A DNA stretch of 64,000 nucleotides from positions 4,424,001-4,488,000 of the forward strand of contig NZ_CP045293.1 in assembly GCF_009363075.1 (NCBI RefSeq), written 5' to 3'. Below the pieces are notes generated by a model. That model was given only the letters and a program-made list of their open reading frames with translations, made no database searches and was not told where the DNA came from. This document shows, in pieces, positions 1 through 9,698 of this stretch; the first letter of the stretch is position 1, and the number at the start of each line of letters is the position of its first letter. Source of the stretch: Paenibacillus guangzhouensis (lineage in GTDB: Bacteria > Bacillota > Bacilli > Paenibacillales > Paenibacillaceae). The translations under genes and the position numbers were made by a program.

Positions 1-1128
1 CCCAATAAACCCGAACGTTTCTTTCCATATACTAGGAACAACAACAATATCGACCTGATCAAAGATCTGTTGCAATTCGTGATATTGATAACGACCATGA
101 AAAATGTATCGGGACGAATCATACGTATCCGCATCATCCGATGAATCCCCGTATACATGAAGGATCCAATTCATTTCCCCTTGTAACCTCAGCTGCTCTA
201 AACTCTGATGCAATAAAAAAAAGCCCTTGTAGCGATCTACCGGGCCTAAATAGGCAATGCGTAAAGGCTTATCTGTATGTTCGAAGTATCTTATACAACG
301 TCGGTCCTGAATATCACGGTGCTGGATTGGAATAACCTGACCATTCCATTCCCCATACTTTTTATACTCTTGCTCCGCAATTGTGCTATTAAAATGAAAC
401 CAATCAATTAACTTGAGCATCCCCAAGTAGTACATGCGAAGATTAACATATTGCGCTGCTTGATGTCGATTAAAACTCCTAGTTGGATCTGACATTCTGC
501 CATTCGCAGCCTTATCGGAATGCATTCTTTTTTTGATTTTCTTGCGTATTGCTTTTATTCCTTCGCTATTCTTAAAGAACCTATACACTTTCGACTGCAT
601 CAAATAAATCATAGTCATACTATAAGCTTCTTGATTACAACTTACACATCCAATGCCATGCAGATAATTATCACACAAATTCCCCGTTGCATCGATTAAA
701 TTAACACGAGGGCAAATACCATAATAATCATGCGATGTAAACACTACACGAATATTCAAAGCTCTAGCTGCTTCAATTAACTCTCTGTGTATTCCCATCA
801 AAGTATGGAGATGAATCACATCGGGATTAATGTCTTGTAAAAATGATAAGTATACCTCTAACTGAACGGGTTTAATCCATAAAGCGGGATGTTTAACCCC
901 ACCAAGAAGAGATACGGGTAATGGATTAATGATTTCAAACACTTGAATACCTTGATGGTTCTTCTCTTCTCGTATCGTAGTATTTCTTCTTATTATATAA
1001 CGGCCGGGATACAACAAATAGACTTGATGCTCTTTCTCAAGCTGTGTTCTCATGAGGTCATAACTATACTTTGTCAAACCTCCTGTACGAAAGGGGGGCA
1101 ATCCTAAAGAAACATGTAAAATTCTCAT
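1..1128 (-). CDS. GT4-family glycosyltransferase, C-terminus cut by window edge
   Basis: This open frame of 376 codons runs off the left edge, so the C-terminus is missing. It starts MRILHVSLGLPPFRTGGLTK, the usual N-terminal strand and glycine-rich loop of GT4 retaining glycosyltransferases. The middle has INPDVIHLHTLMG and a cysteine-bearing stretch of the kind seen in capsule transferases. The visible end, WKETFGFIG (about 368-376), is the start of the donor-binding E-x7-E region. It probably adds a sugar to the lipid-linked repeat unit on the cytoplasmic face. Its ATG overlaps the stop of the polymerase gene (ATGA), so it is translationally coupled in the exopolysaccharide operon. Donor and acceptor cannot be read from the sequence. 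Confidence 0.85.
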   Translation of the reverse strand, partial: MRILHVSLGLPPFRTGGLTKYSYDLMRTQLEKEHQVYLLYPGRYIIRRNTTIREEKNHQGIQVFEIINPLPVSLLGGVKHPALWIKPVQLEVYLSFLQDINPDVIHLHTLMGIHRELIEAARALNIRVVFTSHDYYGICPRVNLIDATGNLCDNYLHGIGCVSCNQEAYSMTMIYLMQSKVYRFFKNSEGIKAIRKKIKKRMHSDKAANGRMSDPTRSFNRHQAAQYVNLRMYYLGMLKLIDWFHFNSTIAEQEYKKYGEWNGQVIPIQHRDIQDRRCIRYFEHTDKPLRIAYLGPVDRYKGFFLLHQSLEQLRLQGEMNWILHVYGDSSDDADTYDSSRYIFHGRYQYHELQQIFDQVDIVVVPSIWKETFGFIG

Positions 1129-2342
1129 GATTGTATCTCCGATATATTAGACTTTTTCATAGGCTCAAGCGATGGAGTGTGGCTAAAATTAAACTGCAAT
1201 AAATCTTGCCGCATAAACACCTTATTAGCAATCAATCCATAAATGATCCAATTCATAGGATTCGTAAAATAACCTCCTGCAACCTGATAGCTTACGATAA
1301 AAATAAACAATGACCACTTCAGCATTCGCTCATCTTTATTCGTTCTCCAGAGGACGATAAAATGAAAAGCAAGAAGCAATACCATCATCGTCATCCCGCC
1401 TTCGGCCACGGCATACATAAATGAATTGGAAATGACCTCGACAAGTCCAACATTCGCATAAGCATTCTGAATCACAGGTGTATTTAAATTGCCAAATCCA
1501 ATGCCAACAAAGTTAGAGTTTAGTAGCATCTGCTCCATCACACGAAAACTCGTATTAAACCGGTACACAACCGAACCATCGTTGCCGCTCACAATATCAT
1601 TCAAACGCAAGTATAAGTTACTATTGCTAAAAATGATTATGAGCGTGGTAGCTACACTAGCAACGATAACTATGATGAACATTAATGCTCTTTGGATCGT
1701 AATGCTCTCTCTTAAGTAACAATAATACATGACCGTCATTGCAAGACCTAAACTTAGCATGCCTCCCATTCCAGCTGACAGCATCACTATGACAAAATTT
1801 ATAACGATGAAAGATATACTTAACAGGTTTTTCTTATAATCTTTCTCTCGCAACACAAAGTACATTAGCATCATAATAACGATACATACATGAAAAGAGG
1901 CTTCACTCGGCTCAAAATACAGTAATGAAAAACGTTGTGTTTGATAAATGTTTACATTATCGTCCAAACGCCACAATAAGCTCGTTTTCATCACGAGCCC
2001 TAACGCCAATAATCCCATATACATCATCGAAATATAATCCAAGATTCTCTTTAACCTTATTTGCGGCAGCAGCAGTTCTCTCACACGCAAGAACAGAAAA
2101 ATATTTAAATATATTTTAGCGATATTAACCATCATTCTCTGGATCTCAATATGATCATTTAGGAGCATTTGAAGCAGTGCATACAAAATAATCATATAGA
2201 TATATCCGGCTGCAGTTAATGTTACTTTTCTTTGCTTCAAGATATCTATTCCGATTAACAGAAGGCTCACAAGATAAAAGAGATCTAAGTTAGGTGAAAT
2301 AACCTGATGCAGCACGTATATCAAAGCAATTATCATTTCCAT
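1125..2342 (-). CDS. Wzy-like polysaccharide polymerase / O-antigen ligase-type membrane protein
   Basis: 405 residues, almost entirely hydrophobic segments with about ten predicted membrane helices and one large extracytoplasmic loop (about 230-290). That layout is the hallmark of Wzy polymerases and O-antigen ligases, which share little sequence. The stretch VYRFNTSFRVMEQMLLNSNFVGIGFGN resembles the 'GxGxG' part of the Wzy_C region; basic residues there fit a role in handling lipid-linked glycans. In the Wzx/Wzy pathway it would join repeat units outside the membrane. It lies between two GT4 genes and 16 kb downstream of the Wzz/BY-kinase genes. The assignment rests on topology and context rather than on a diagnostic motif. 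Confidence 0.75.
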   Translation of the reverse strand: MEMIIALIYVLHQVISPNLDLFYLVSLLLIGIDILKQRKVTLTAAGYIYMIILYALLQMLLNDHIEIQRMMVNIAKIYLNIFLFLRVRELLLPQIRLKRILDYISMMYMGLLALGLVMKTSLLWRLDDNVNIYQTQRFSLLYFEPSEASFHVCIVIMMLMYFVLREKDYKKNLLSISFIVINFVIVMLSAGMGGMLSLGLAMTVMYYCYLRESITIQRALMFIIVIVASVATTLIIIFSNSNLYLRLNDIVSGNDGSVVYRFNTSFRVMEQMLLNSNFVGIGFGNLNTPVIQNAYANVGLVEVISNSFMYAVAEGGMTMMVLLLAFHFIVLWRTNKDERMLKWSLFIFIVSYQVAGGYFTNPMNWIIYGLIANKVFMRQDLLQFNFSHTPSLEPMKKSNISEIQS

Positions 2343-2367
2343 ACTCTTACATCCCTTTTTCTTAGAT

Positions 2368-3612
2368 TTATTTCGTTAATGTATTGATTTTCTTATCCAT
2401 AAACGCCATCATCTGCATCGCCTGGGACTGTCTTGAAAATCTGCTGCGTTCCGAAAAATCATATTCTCTCTGCATGATTCTTGCTAACCCTTCTGCAATC
2501 TCTTCTTTTCGATGCGGTACGCATTCCCCGTAGTGGTCCTGAACGAGCTGAATCAATTCCCGATCTTCCGTCACAGCAATAATCGGCTTGCAAGCGGCTA
2601 TATATTCAAAAGTTTTACCCGGAATAGCATAATCACTGCCTTGAACATGGGTCAGAATAACAGCGATGTCCGAACGCTTGAGCAGTTCCACCGCTTTTTC
2701 GTGCGCTACACTGCCCACGATGTCAATGGTTAATCCGGAACCTGAAAGTTCAACACTATGTATATCCTCTGCTGCTTGATCATCAAGCAGCCCTACGATT
2801 TGGAGGGTAATCTGGATCCCTGTCTGATGCTGAAAGCATTTAAGCCCTTCGATAAACGCTCGAATGTTACGTCCCTTATAGATCGAACCGATGTGTGCAA
2901 AAGTTAAATGCTCCACGGAGGGTTCGATAGGACGGTAAGCACAGGCGCTGAAATAATTCTCATCGTAACCATTACGAATCAGTCGAATATCCAGATGCCG
3001 ATAGTCTTGCTGATAGTAATCTAAGATCCCTTGGGATACCGCTACAACGCCGTCAGCGAGCGCTGCAAGTTTCTGCTCTGCACGCCGATATGTCAATCTT
3101 GGCTGTCCTCCTCCGATGTTATGATTAATAATGTCTCGAATCTCTATGATGGCAGGGATGTCAGGCCGCTTCCGCTTAATGTAGTCCAGAATGTAGAGCC
3201 CGTATACTTCAGGTATGGTCACGAACACAGCCGCTACTTCCATACTGCGCAGCATGTCATCCAGTTGTTCGAATAAATCTTGATTCAATTGATTGAATTT
3301 ATGTTGGCTGTACTTGTAATTGCGCCAAGAAGATATGACCCATTTCTGTCGCAGTAACTGTTCCGTACGAGCTCGCCACCACGATTTCTTCGGCTTCACT
3401 GCTCCATTCATCGTCTGGGTGAACATACTCTCCGCCGTCTGATAGGTATAGTTCACACCTGCGTATTTACTCGCAGATACAGCATATTTGCGATCGCTTA
3501 AGCACACGAGCTCATAATGTTCTCGGAAATAACGCATCAAGCCGGCAAACCTAACCGAAGCTACCACTGGCTGCCCTTCTATGTAATCTGAAATGATGAT
3601 GACCTTCTTCAT
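2368..3612 (-). CDS. GT4-family glycosyltransferase
   Basis: 414 residues. The N-terminal MKKVIIISDYIEGQPVVAS, the middle GSIYKGRNIRAFIEGL and the C-terminal PGKTFEYIAACKPIIAV are the successive landmarks of GT4 transferases related to WbuB/WcaI; the last is the donor-binding loop with the conserved acidic residue. It is a cytoplasmic enzyme expected to extend the undecaprenyl-linked repeat unit. The ATG directly follows the TAG of the deacetylase-like gene, and an AAGGTGGAG ribosome binding site lies within that gene's end, so the two are coupled. Linkage and sugar specificity are not predictable. Confidence 0.87.
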   Translation of the reverse strand: MKKVIIISDYIEGQPVVASVRFAGLMRYFREHYELVCLSDRKYAVSASKYAGVNYTYQTAESMFTQTMNGAVKPKKSWWRARTEQLLRQKWVISSWRNYKYSQHKFNQLNQDLFEQLDDMLRSMEVAAVFVTIPEVYGLYILDYIKRKRPDIPAIIEIRDIINHNIGGGQPRLTYRRAEQKLAALADGVVAVSQGILDYYQQDYRHLDIRLIRNGYDENYFSACAYRPIEPSVEHLTFAHIGSIYKGRNIRAFIEGLKCFQHQTGIQITLQIVGLLDDQAAEDIHSVELSGSGLTIDIVGSVAHEKAVELLKRSDIAVILTHVQGSDYAIPGKTFEYIAACKPIIAVTEDRELIQLVQDHYGECVPHRKEEIAEGLARIMQREYDFSERSRFSRQSQAMQMMAFMDKKINTLTK

Positions 3613-4815
3613 CTAGACTCCACCTTTTAAGATTGTGTACTCCCCTTGCAGCACAGGCACAGTAACAACCCCGGCCACGACATCGATCGCATGCAGATTT
3701 GGGAGGAGAATTCGACAAGGCTGCACCTCTTCGAACTTCAGCGTAATCTCTTGGCCTGTATACTTCGTGTCATGATCGAATATGAATCGATCCTCTTCTA
3801 ACAGGACAACCTGCACATGATCTCGCACGTTCACGTAATTCGCGAGCTCCGTCCCCGTACAGTACCATACCTTTTTATCTTCTAAATAATGAAAGATCCC
3901 CACAAGACTCGTACAGTCATCAAATATATTCGGACTTTGTCTCTGGCCATCATCCCGAGCGGGTGCAATATGTTCTTGTATACTAATGACTAGACGATGC
4001 TCTAACAGATAATCAATTTCCCGCAGCTTCCAACGAACGATGGGCTTCCGTAATAGACGCTTGGCAATCCCTTTGACCGACATATCTGCTTGATATACCC
4101 CCCGCAGTAGTCCACCATCCAACGTGGATGGAATATCAATGACGCCCTGACTTGCGAATCGCTTCACATCATAATTCGTGAGCGGATTCTTATCTAGTCC
4201 ACTGATCGGATCACCGTGTTCGCTCCCGCGATTCCAGTACCGGCACCACCATGTGAAGCCCGCCTGATTAATACTCTCGTCGGAATGTTCATTGCTCATA
4301 TAACCGCAATACTTGCCGCCTTGAGGTCGCTCACCGATGGCATCTTCATAGATGGCAATCCCTTCTCCAATCCGCTCAACCGCCTCTTCTACACTTCTAA
4401 AGAGCTCCCACTCTTGGATGAAATCTGTAGCGCGAGAGCCAACCTTGCCATGAGTCGTTCCATGATATGCAATTTCGAATCGAGGATGATGATGGATGGA
4501 CTGAAAAAAGTCCTTGCTTGCTTCATCCGCATTGATCGGCAGCGATACCTGCTTGAACAGGGGACGATCCATCATCCCGACGCGCACGCCAACAGGCACG
4601 AAGAAGGTGACTTTCACATCAGGGAAATGCACTAATAATCGCTCCTGCAGAAAACGAAACGAGGACCGGTCTTCATCTCTGAAGTAACCCCAGTCCTCGC
4701 CCCAATCAACCTGACCATTATTATTGGTATCGACCCACGTATTCGCCAGATCATCAATCATGAATAATACTGGCGATTCAGCATCGTTATACCATTTACA
4801 CTTGTCAATGTGCAT
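3613..4815 (-). CDS. NodB-fold polysaccharide deacetylase-like protein
   Basis: 400 residues with the outline of a NodB-fold carbohydrate esterase: VLFMIDDL (Asp21-Asp22), the strand VKVTFFVPVG (68-76) and YHGTTHG (His118, His122), which stand in for the metal-binding Asp and the His-x3-His of the family. The canonical TFDDG is not kept, so the metal site is atypical. Between the first motifs lies DTNNNGQVDWGED (29-41), which looks like an EF-hand/dockerin calcium loop. No signal peptide is visible, so it may act in the cytoplasm on a lipid-linked intermediate, or may only bind sugar. The start overlaps the upstream acyltransferase gene by 11 bases. Family-level call only. Confidence 0.7.
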   Translation of the reverse strand: MHIDKCKWYNDAESPVLFMIDDLANTWVDTNNNGQVDWGEDWGYFRDEDRSSFRFLQERLLVHFPDVKVTFFVPVGVRVGMMDRPLFKQVSLPINADEASKDFFQSIHHHPRFEIAYHGTTHGKVGSRATDFIQEWELFRSVEEAVERIGEGIAIYEDAIGERPQGGKYCGYMSNEHSDESINQAGFTWWCRYWNRGSEHGDPISGLDKNPLTNYDVKRFASQGVIDIPSTLDGGLLRGVYQADMSVKGIAKRLLRKPIVRWKLREIDYLLEHRLVISIQEHIAPARDDGQRQSPNIFDDCTSLVGIFHYLEDKKVWYCTGTELANYVNVRDHVQVVLLEEDRFIFDHDTKYTGQEITLKFEEVQPCRILLPNLHAIDVVAGVVTVPVLQGEYTILKGGV

Positions 4816-5926
4816 ATCCCTTTCTCCTCACCGTATGAATAGCCTTTCGAACCCTTGCCATAAAACGAATGATTTTCACCTTGTTTTTGGATAAATTCCA
4901 CATCGTAAACGAGTAGTTCACCTTAAACTGATCCGTCCACTTGAACTTCCATGGGTAGCTTCCAGCTCCGTAATCGATTTGGTGCCCTATCCCATGCTCG
5001 AAGATATATTGGATCATCTCCAGCATTAATACATCCGATAAACTGTGAAAATAAGAGTACTTCGGCGAATATCCCGTGTTCCATCCATAGAGCGTTCCGC
5101 GGTGCAAGTAGCAAATGCGATAGATAATAATCTCACCCGCTTCATCCTCGAGGATAAACGTTACAACTTGCTTGTTTCCCTCGAAGTAACGCTTGAAAAA
5201 CTCTTCATTATGGCAATCATCAAAGATGCTTCTTCGCTCCATCCTTCCTTTCTGCGTCCGGAGGTACTCTTTTTCTAACTTATGAACCTCAGATACACGC
5301 TGGTAGAGCTCCTTATTATCATCTCCATAGTATACTTTCAACTTGTAATTCACTTCTTTACGGAACTTCTCATTTGTCTTCCTTGCTCTCGGGTAGACGC
5401 CCTCTTGAGCGAAATGCTGAAAGCTATCGAACCCCCCGAGCTTAAGGACTGGACAAGATGTCAGGTACCCGACTTGCGGGTTATATTTATCATGTCGAAA
5501 CAGATAATATAGCAGCTGCGTTCCATTAGATAAATGGGTTAATTCGCATTTATCCCAAGCGTCCTTATGATCTTCAATTGCCGCAAAGATAGCTTTATAA
5601 ACTTTCAGTTCAGACGACTCATTGGTCTTTTCCGAGATGAACGTCAGGTAATCGCCCTTACCTAGGAAGCAAAGTACGTCGTATGACATGCCTTTTTTCT
5701 CAAGATGCCGAATCATAAGCGGTGCGATGCCAACAACCCTGTTATCGCGATATATGCAAATCACGAACAGCTTCTTATCGCCAACCTTCTTATAGACCTG
5801 CCACCAAGCATAATTGTATTGAAAGGTGCTGTAATAGGTTGAATCCGGGTCTTGTTGCTCCAGCCGTTCCCAATCTTCCTGCAGTTGACGGAAGCCTTCA
5901 TCGTCCGTAATAATTTTCGTATCCAT
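4805..5926 (-). CDS. CelD/BcsL-like GNAT acyltransferase, copy 2
   Basis: 373 residues of the CelD-like (Acetyltransf_6) branch of the GNAT fold, which is related to FemAB enzymes. The signature block HQIDYGAGSYPWKFKWTDQF near residues 325-345 is the conserved D-x-G-x-G-x3-K-x3-W region of the family. The N-terminus (MDTKIITDDEGFRQLQEDW) has no signal peptide, so it acts in the cytoplasm. It is a tandem paralogue of the next gene upstream (5946-7109): the two align along their whole length. A role in N- or O-acylating the repeat unit is an inference from cluster context; CelD proteins are known from cellulose and exopolysaccharide loci, but few have a measured activity. Confidence 0.8.
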   Translation of the reverse strand: MDTKIITDDEGFRQLQEDWERLEQQDPDSTYYSTFQYNYAWWQVYKKVGDKKLFVICIYRDNRVVGIAPLMIRHLEKKGMSYDVLCFLGKGDYLTFISEKTNESSELKVYKAIFAAIEDHKDAWDKCELTHLSNGTQLLYYLFRHDKYNPQVGYLTSCPVLKLGGFDSFQHFAQEGVYPRARKTNEKFRKEVNYKLKVYYGDDNKELYQRVSEVHKLEKEYLRTQKGRMERRSIFDDCHNEEFFKRYFEGNKQVVTFILEDEAGEIIIYRICYLHRGTLYGWNTGYSPKYSYFHSLSDVLMLEMIQYIFEHGIGHQIDYGAGSYPWKFKWTDQFKVNYSFTMWNLSKNKVKIIRFMARVRKAIHTVRRKGYAH

Positions 5927-5945
5927 GCTCAGTTCTTAGCCCCTT

Positions 5946-7109
5946 TTAAAAAATGATTTCCTGTACTTCCATGATATGCTGACTAGAGACAGGCAGTCCG
6001 CTTGCCCCATAGATCACACTCGCCCATAAGCCTCTCATCTTGGAGAATAACCGATAGAACTTCACTCGGTGCTTCGACATGTTCCACATTTTAAAGGAAT
6101 AGTTCACTTTAAAATGACGTGTCCACTTAAACTTCCAAGCATAACTACCTGCACCGAAATCAATTTGATCGCCTAACTTCTGATCGAACACATATTGCAA
6201 CGTCTCCAGCATCAGTACATTGGAGAGACTATGAAAATACGAATATTTCGGTGCATACCCGGCATTCCAATCATACAGCGTTCCATTATGCAAATAATTG
6301 ATGCTATAGATAATAACCTCACCTGCCTCATCTTCCAGCAGGAACACTATGACTTCCTTATTTCTACTGAACATTTGCTTCAGAAAGTCTTCATTTTGCC
6401 TGTTCTCAAATAAGCTCTGCCGTTCTGTTCTTCCCTTCTGCGTCTGCATGAATTGCTGCTGCTGTCTATGAATGGTCGCTACCCGCTCATAGACCTCCTC
6501 GTTCGCATTTCCAACAAACGCTCTGAACGTATAGCCGACTTCCTTGCGAAACTTATCTCGCGTTTTCTTTAGTTTTCGATACTCTGAAGTTGTGGTGAAC
6601 TGTTCGAACGTTCCGTATTCGAGCATCTGGATCACCGGACAGGCGGTTAAATATTTGACATGCTCATTGTACTGATCATGCCGCAACAAATAGTATAGAA
6701 GCTGTGTGTCTTGAGCCAAATGCGTAAGCTCGACTTTATCCCATTTGGCAGCATGTTCGTCAATGACACGGAACATAGCTTTCATAATCTTCAATTTCGA
6801 ATCCCTTTCAGGATCGACCAAGAACGTGAAATAGTCCCCTTTTCCAATAAAGCATAAAGTGTCGCACTCCAGCAGCCTTGACCCTGAACGGCGAATCATA
6901 AGCGGGGCAATGCCTACCAGTTTGTTATCCTCATAACAGCAAATGATGAACAGTTCGCGCCGCGCGTCCCCACCAAACGTCTCCCACCAAGAATAATTAA
7001 ACTGAAACGTACTATAATAGGACGTATTAAGATCAATCCGCTCCAATCGTTCCCAATCCTCTTGAATACGTTTAAACCCTTCCGCATCAGTAATGATTGT
7101 CGTATTCAT
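5946..7109 (-). CDS. CelD/BcsL-like GNAT acyltransferase, copy 1
   Basis: 387 residues, starting MNTTIITDAEGFKRIQEDW. It shares with its neighbour the blocks STFQFNYSWW near the start, ELTHLAQDTQLLYYLLRHD in the middle and DFGAGSYAWKFKWTRHF near the end, so the pair arose by tandem duplication. The C-terminal tail is longer than that of copy 2. The start codon overlaps the stop of the flippase gene as ATGA, and 19 bases separate its stop from the next start. Keeping two copies suggests two acylation sites or two donors, but nothing in the sequence tells which acyl group is used. Confidence 0.8.
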   Translation of the reverse strand: MNTTIITDAEGFKRIQEDWERLERIDLNTSYYSTFQFNYSWWETFGGDARRELFIICCYEDNKLVGIAPLMIRRSGSRLLECDTLCFIGKGDYFTFLVDPERDSKLKIMKAMFRVIDEHAAKWDKVELTHLAQDTQLLYYLLRHDQYNEHVKYLTACPVIQMLEYGTFEQFTTTSEYRKLKKTRDKFRKEVGYTFRAFVGNANEEVYERVATIHRQQQQFMQTQKGRTERQSLFENRQNEDFLKQMFSRNKEVIVFLLEDEAGEVIIYSINYLHNGTLYDWNAGYAPKYSYFHSLSNVLMLETLQYVFDQKLGDQIDFGAGSYAWKFKWTRHFKVNYSFKMWNMSKHRVKFYRLFSKMRGLWASVIYGASGLPVSSQHIMEVQEIIF

Positions 7110-8590
7110 GATTTCGCCTGTACTCCTTTATACGATAGTTTTCTTACCTTTCGAAGGATGACTTGCTGCAGGACATTCATAAGCTCATCTCGAGATATAA
7201 AACTACAGAATAGACTAACAAGGACAAATACGATACATAAGACCCCATTCAATAACAGTTCGAGTAGCAGCGATGGCCACATTTGCATGACTACAACATG
7301 GATTCCATAGATCGGAACAAAAACTACCAAATACTTATAAGGCTCCCACAGGCTTAATCGCAGTGGATAATACTTTGAACCGAAACGATAAAACAGGAGA
7401 TTCGAAATCACGTAAGCAATGACCGTCGATAGCGCGGAACCATAGATCCCCATCCAGGGGATAAGAAGCATGTTACACAAAATATTGACTAGCGCAGCAA
7501 TGACCGTAATGGCAGAGTTAAGCCGCATTTTATTCGCAATATGCAGCCCCAGAGAGTAAAATGCGATCGCTCCTGACAAGAAATAAGAGAGAGCAATAAT
7601 GGGGATGACATAATTGGCATCGCGGTATTCTTCTGTTGCAACCAAGCTGACACCAATATTGGCGAACAACGATAATCCAAGCACGCATAACCAGCCTACG
7701 AAATTATAGAGTCGGAACATCTTCCCAATCCGTTCTTGTCCATTCTCTTCGTTGTAGACCTTATACTTAAATGGCGTGAATACCGAAGTGAATGGATTAA
7801 TAAAAAACGGATTGATCAACATGCCGATTTTGTAACCAATCGAATACACGGCGACAGAAGACAAGTTCATAAACCCACGGATGAGAAATCGGTCACTTAA
7901 AGACAGGACCCATGCCGATATATCACCTAGCATCAGACCTGTCCCATAACTCAGCATCTTCCGAAGCTGATCTTGCTTCCATCTTAGCTTGAAGCTCTTC
8001 AGATGGATCAGGAACAGCACGATGAACACCGCTAAATTGCTGAATAGCTGTGCCTGAAGAATCCCGATGATGCCCATATCGAGCACTAGGAAAAAATACA
8101 GCGCGAGCAACAATGTCGTGACGATCGTCGCTATCTGTACCGCACTCGATTTCAAAGCTTGAAATTGCATAGCGTAGTAACTCGAATAGATTAAATTCAG
8201 ACAGACAAGAACCGAGCTCATAATGACAAAAGGTAGGAATAAGTTCGATCCTGGTATCGAATCGAACAGCATCGGATAAATAAACGGATTAACCAGCCAA
8301 ATGATCAAGACGCAGATGCTTCCCCATAGTAACGAGAAAGTTAATGCCGTGTTGCGTAGTTCCTGCCGATTCTCATACTCATTAAAGAATCGTACCATTC
8401 CCGAGAATACGCCGAGCGTTATGCCGAGCATGAGCAGCTGTTGGACACTCATAATTAAGTCAAATTGTCCATATTGCTCTTGCGTTAGATTGTTCGTATA
8501 GAGCGGGATAAGAACCAGATTCACCGATTGCGTGAATAGAGATGAGAAGAAATAGACAACGCCATTCGAGATCATCTTTTTATTGTCCAT
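7106..8590 (-). CDS. Wzx-like oligosaccharide flippase (MOP superfamily)
   Basis: 494 residues from the chosen ATG (MDNKKMISNGVVYFFSSLF), with 12-14 membrane helices and the N-terminal ISNG...F...L..ly.n.l..eqyGqfdl pattern of polysaccharide-synthesis MOP flippases. It should turn the undecaprenyl-linked repeat unit to the outer face for Wzy. The frame is open 63 bases further upstream, but that extension is polar, lies inside the previous gene and lacks the family's first helix, so I start at 8590, which overlaps the glycosyltransferase stop by 11 bases. A second in-frame ATG at 8575 is also possible. Confidence 0.87.
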   Translation of the reverse strand: MDNKKMISNGVVYFFSSLFTQSVNLVLIPLYTNNLTQEQYGQFDLIMSVQQLLMLGITLGVFSGMVRFFNEYENRQELRNTALTFSLLWGSICVLIIWLVNPFIYPMLFDSIPGSNLFLPFVIMSSVLVCLNLIYSSYYAMQFQALKSSAVQIATIVTTLLLALYFFLVLDMGIIGILQAQLFSNLAVFIVLFLIHLKSFKLRWKQDQLRKMLSYGTGLMLGDISAWVLSLSDRFLIRGFMNLSSVAVYSIGYKIGMLINPFFINPFTSVFTPFKYKVYNEENGQERIGKMFRLYNFVGWLCVLGLSLFANIGVSLVATEEYRDANYVIPIIALSYFLSGAIAFYSLGLHIANKMRLNSAITVIAALVNILCNMLLIPWMGIYGSALSTVIAYVISNLLFYRFGSKYYPLRLSLWEPYKYLVVFVPIYGIHVVVMQMWPSLLLELLLNGVLCIVFVLVSLFCSFISRDELMNVLQQVILRKVRKLSYKGVQAKS

Positions 8591-9698
8591 GCATGTCGGT
8601 GACCGCGATGTTTCTCGGTTTTCCTTTTCCGGCAACCCTTGTATACACCGCAATGAGTTCGTCGGCGTAATCCTGATTTCCGCAATGCGTTAACTGATCT
8701 TTCCATTGCGAATAGCGCTCGATGAGATCCAGCACTTTCATCGTCAGGTCCGAAACGGATCGGGACTCATACAGAATCGTACCCGCTGGTCTCGCACAGA
8801 CGTCGCTTGCAATGGAAGGAACACGATAATGCAATGCTTCTGCGATCGTCACGCCATAACCATCCGTCACGGTAGGACGAATAAAGATATCGCTCACCTT
8901 CAGAATCGGATAGAACTCGGTATCGACCACTTCATAGAATTGAATCCGTGACGTGAGCTGGTAACTCTTGATTCGCTCTTTCAGTTGGTCATAATAACTT
9001 CGTTCTTCATGCGATTGCCCTGCTACCCCCATTACCGCAAATAGGAGCTTCACCCCTACCCCCCGCTGATGCAAAGCATGTACGACTTCAATCAGGAGAT
9101 CGATTCCGTAGAGATCTTCACCTTGATGGAATCGAACATACCCATTTGCACTGACCACGATATCCTTACTCTCCATGAACTGATAGACGTGAGCGGGGAT
9201 TGCCCTCGTATCCTCATCGCGCTCTACGGGATGGATATATGCAGGTAGTGTCATGACACGTTCCGGATGGAAACCGAGCTCCAGCAGCATGTGGGTCGTT
9301 GCCTCGTTCACGCAGATGATGGCATCGATTGACCGTAGACTCCGAAGCAGCATCTTTCGCTTCATCGGGCCTGATTGCTGGAGTTGAACCGCTAGACTCT
9401 CGCCATGAACGGTGAGGATTATTTTCTTGCCGAACAGCTTATAACACCCAAGCGCGATTCGCAGCCTCACATCAATCGTATGGAAATGAAAAAGATCCCC
9501 CGTCAAGAAAGGGATCTGGAGCATAAAGCGCTTGAAACTCTTCATCGGCTGCACATGCTGCAGCGGAACATCGATTTTCGATTCATTATAAATGGTATAA
9601 GAGATCCCCCGTTGCTCCAAAATGCCTGCTAGCCTCCGAAGATGAATCGAAATGCCGCCCAGTGGAGGCGGAATGGGACCAATTAGGTTAACTTTCAT
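8580..9698 (-). CDS. GT4-family glycosyltransferase
   Basis: 372 residues from the ATG at 9698, whose context (GAGGGGTGGGGG just upstream, ATGA overlap with the previous stop) is better than the longer open frame. MKVNLIGPIPPPLGGISIHL is a textbook GT4 start with the GG loop. The C-terminal FIRPTVTDGYGVTIAEALHY carries the donor-site loop with the conserved acidic residue. It is cytoplasmic and presumably adds one sugar of the repeat unit. It sits between the adenylating enzyme and the flippase in a tightly packed run of genes. Specificity unknown. Confidence 0.87.
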   Translation of the reverse strand: MKVNLIGPIPPPLGGISIHLRRLAGILEQRGISYTIYNESKIDVPLQHVQPMKSFKRFMLQIPFLTGDLFHFHTIDVRLRIALGCYKLFGKKIILTVHGESLAVQLQQSGPMKRKMLLRSLRSIDAIICVNEATTHMLLELGFHPERVMTLPAYIHPVERDEDTRAIPAHVYQFMESKDIVVSANGYVRFHQGEDLYGIDLLIEVVHALHQRGVGVKLLFAVMGVAGQSHEERSYYDQLKERIKSYQLTSRIQFYEVVDTEFYPILKVSDIFIRPTVTDGYGVTIAEALHYRVPSIASDVCARPAGTILYESRSVSDLTMKVLDLIERYSQWKDQLTHCGNQDYADELIAVYTRVAGKGKPRNIAVTDMHGQ

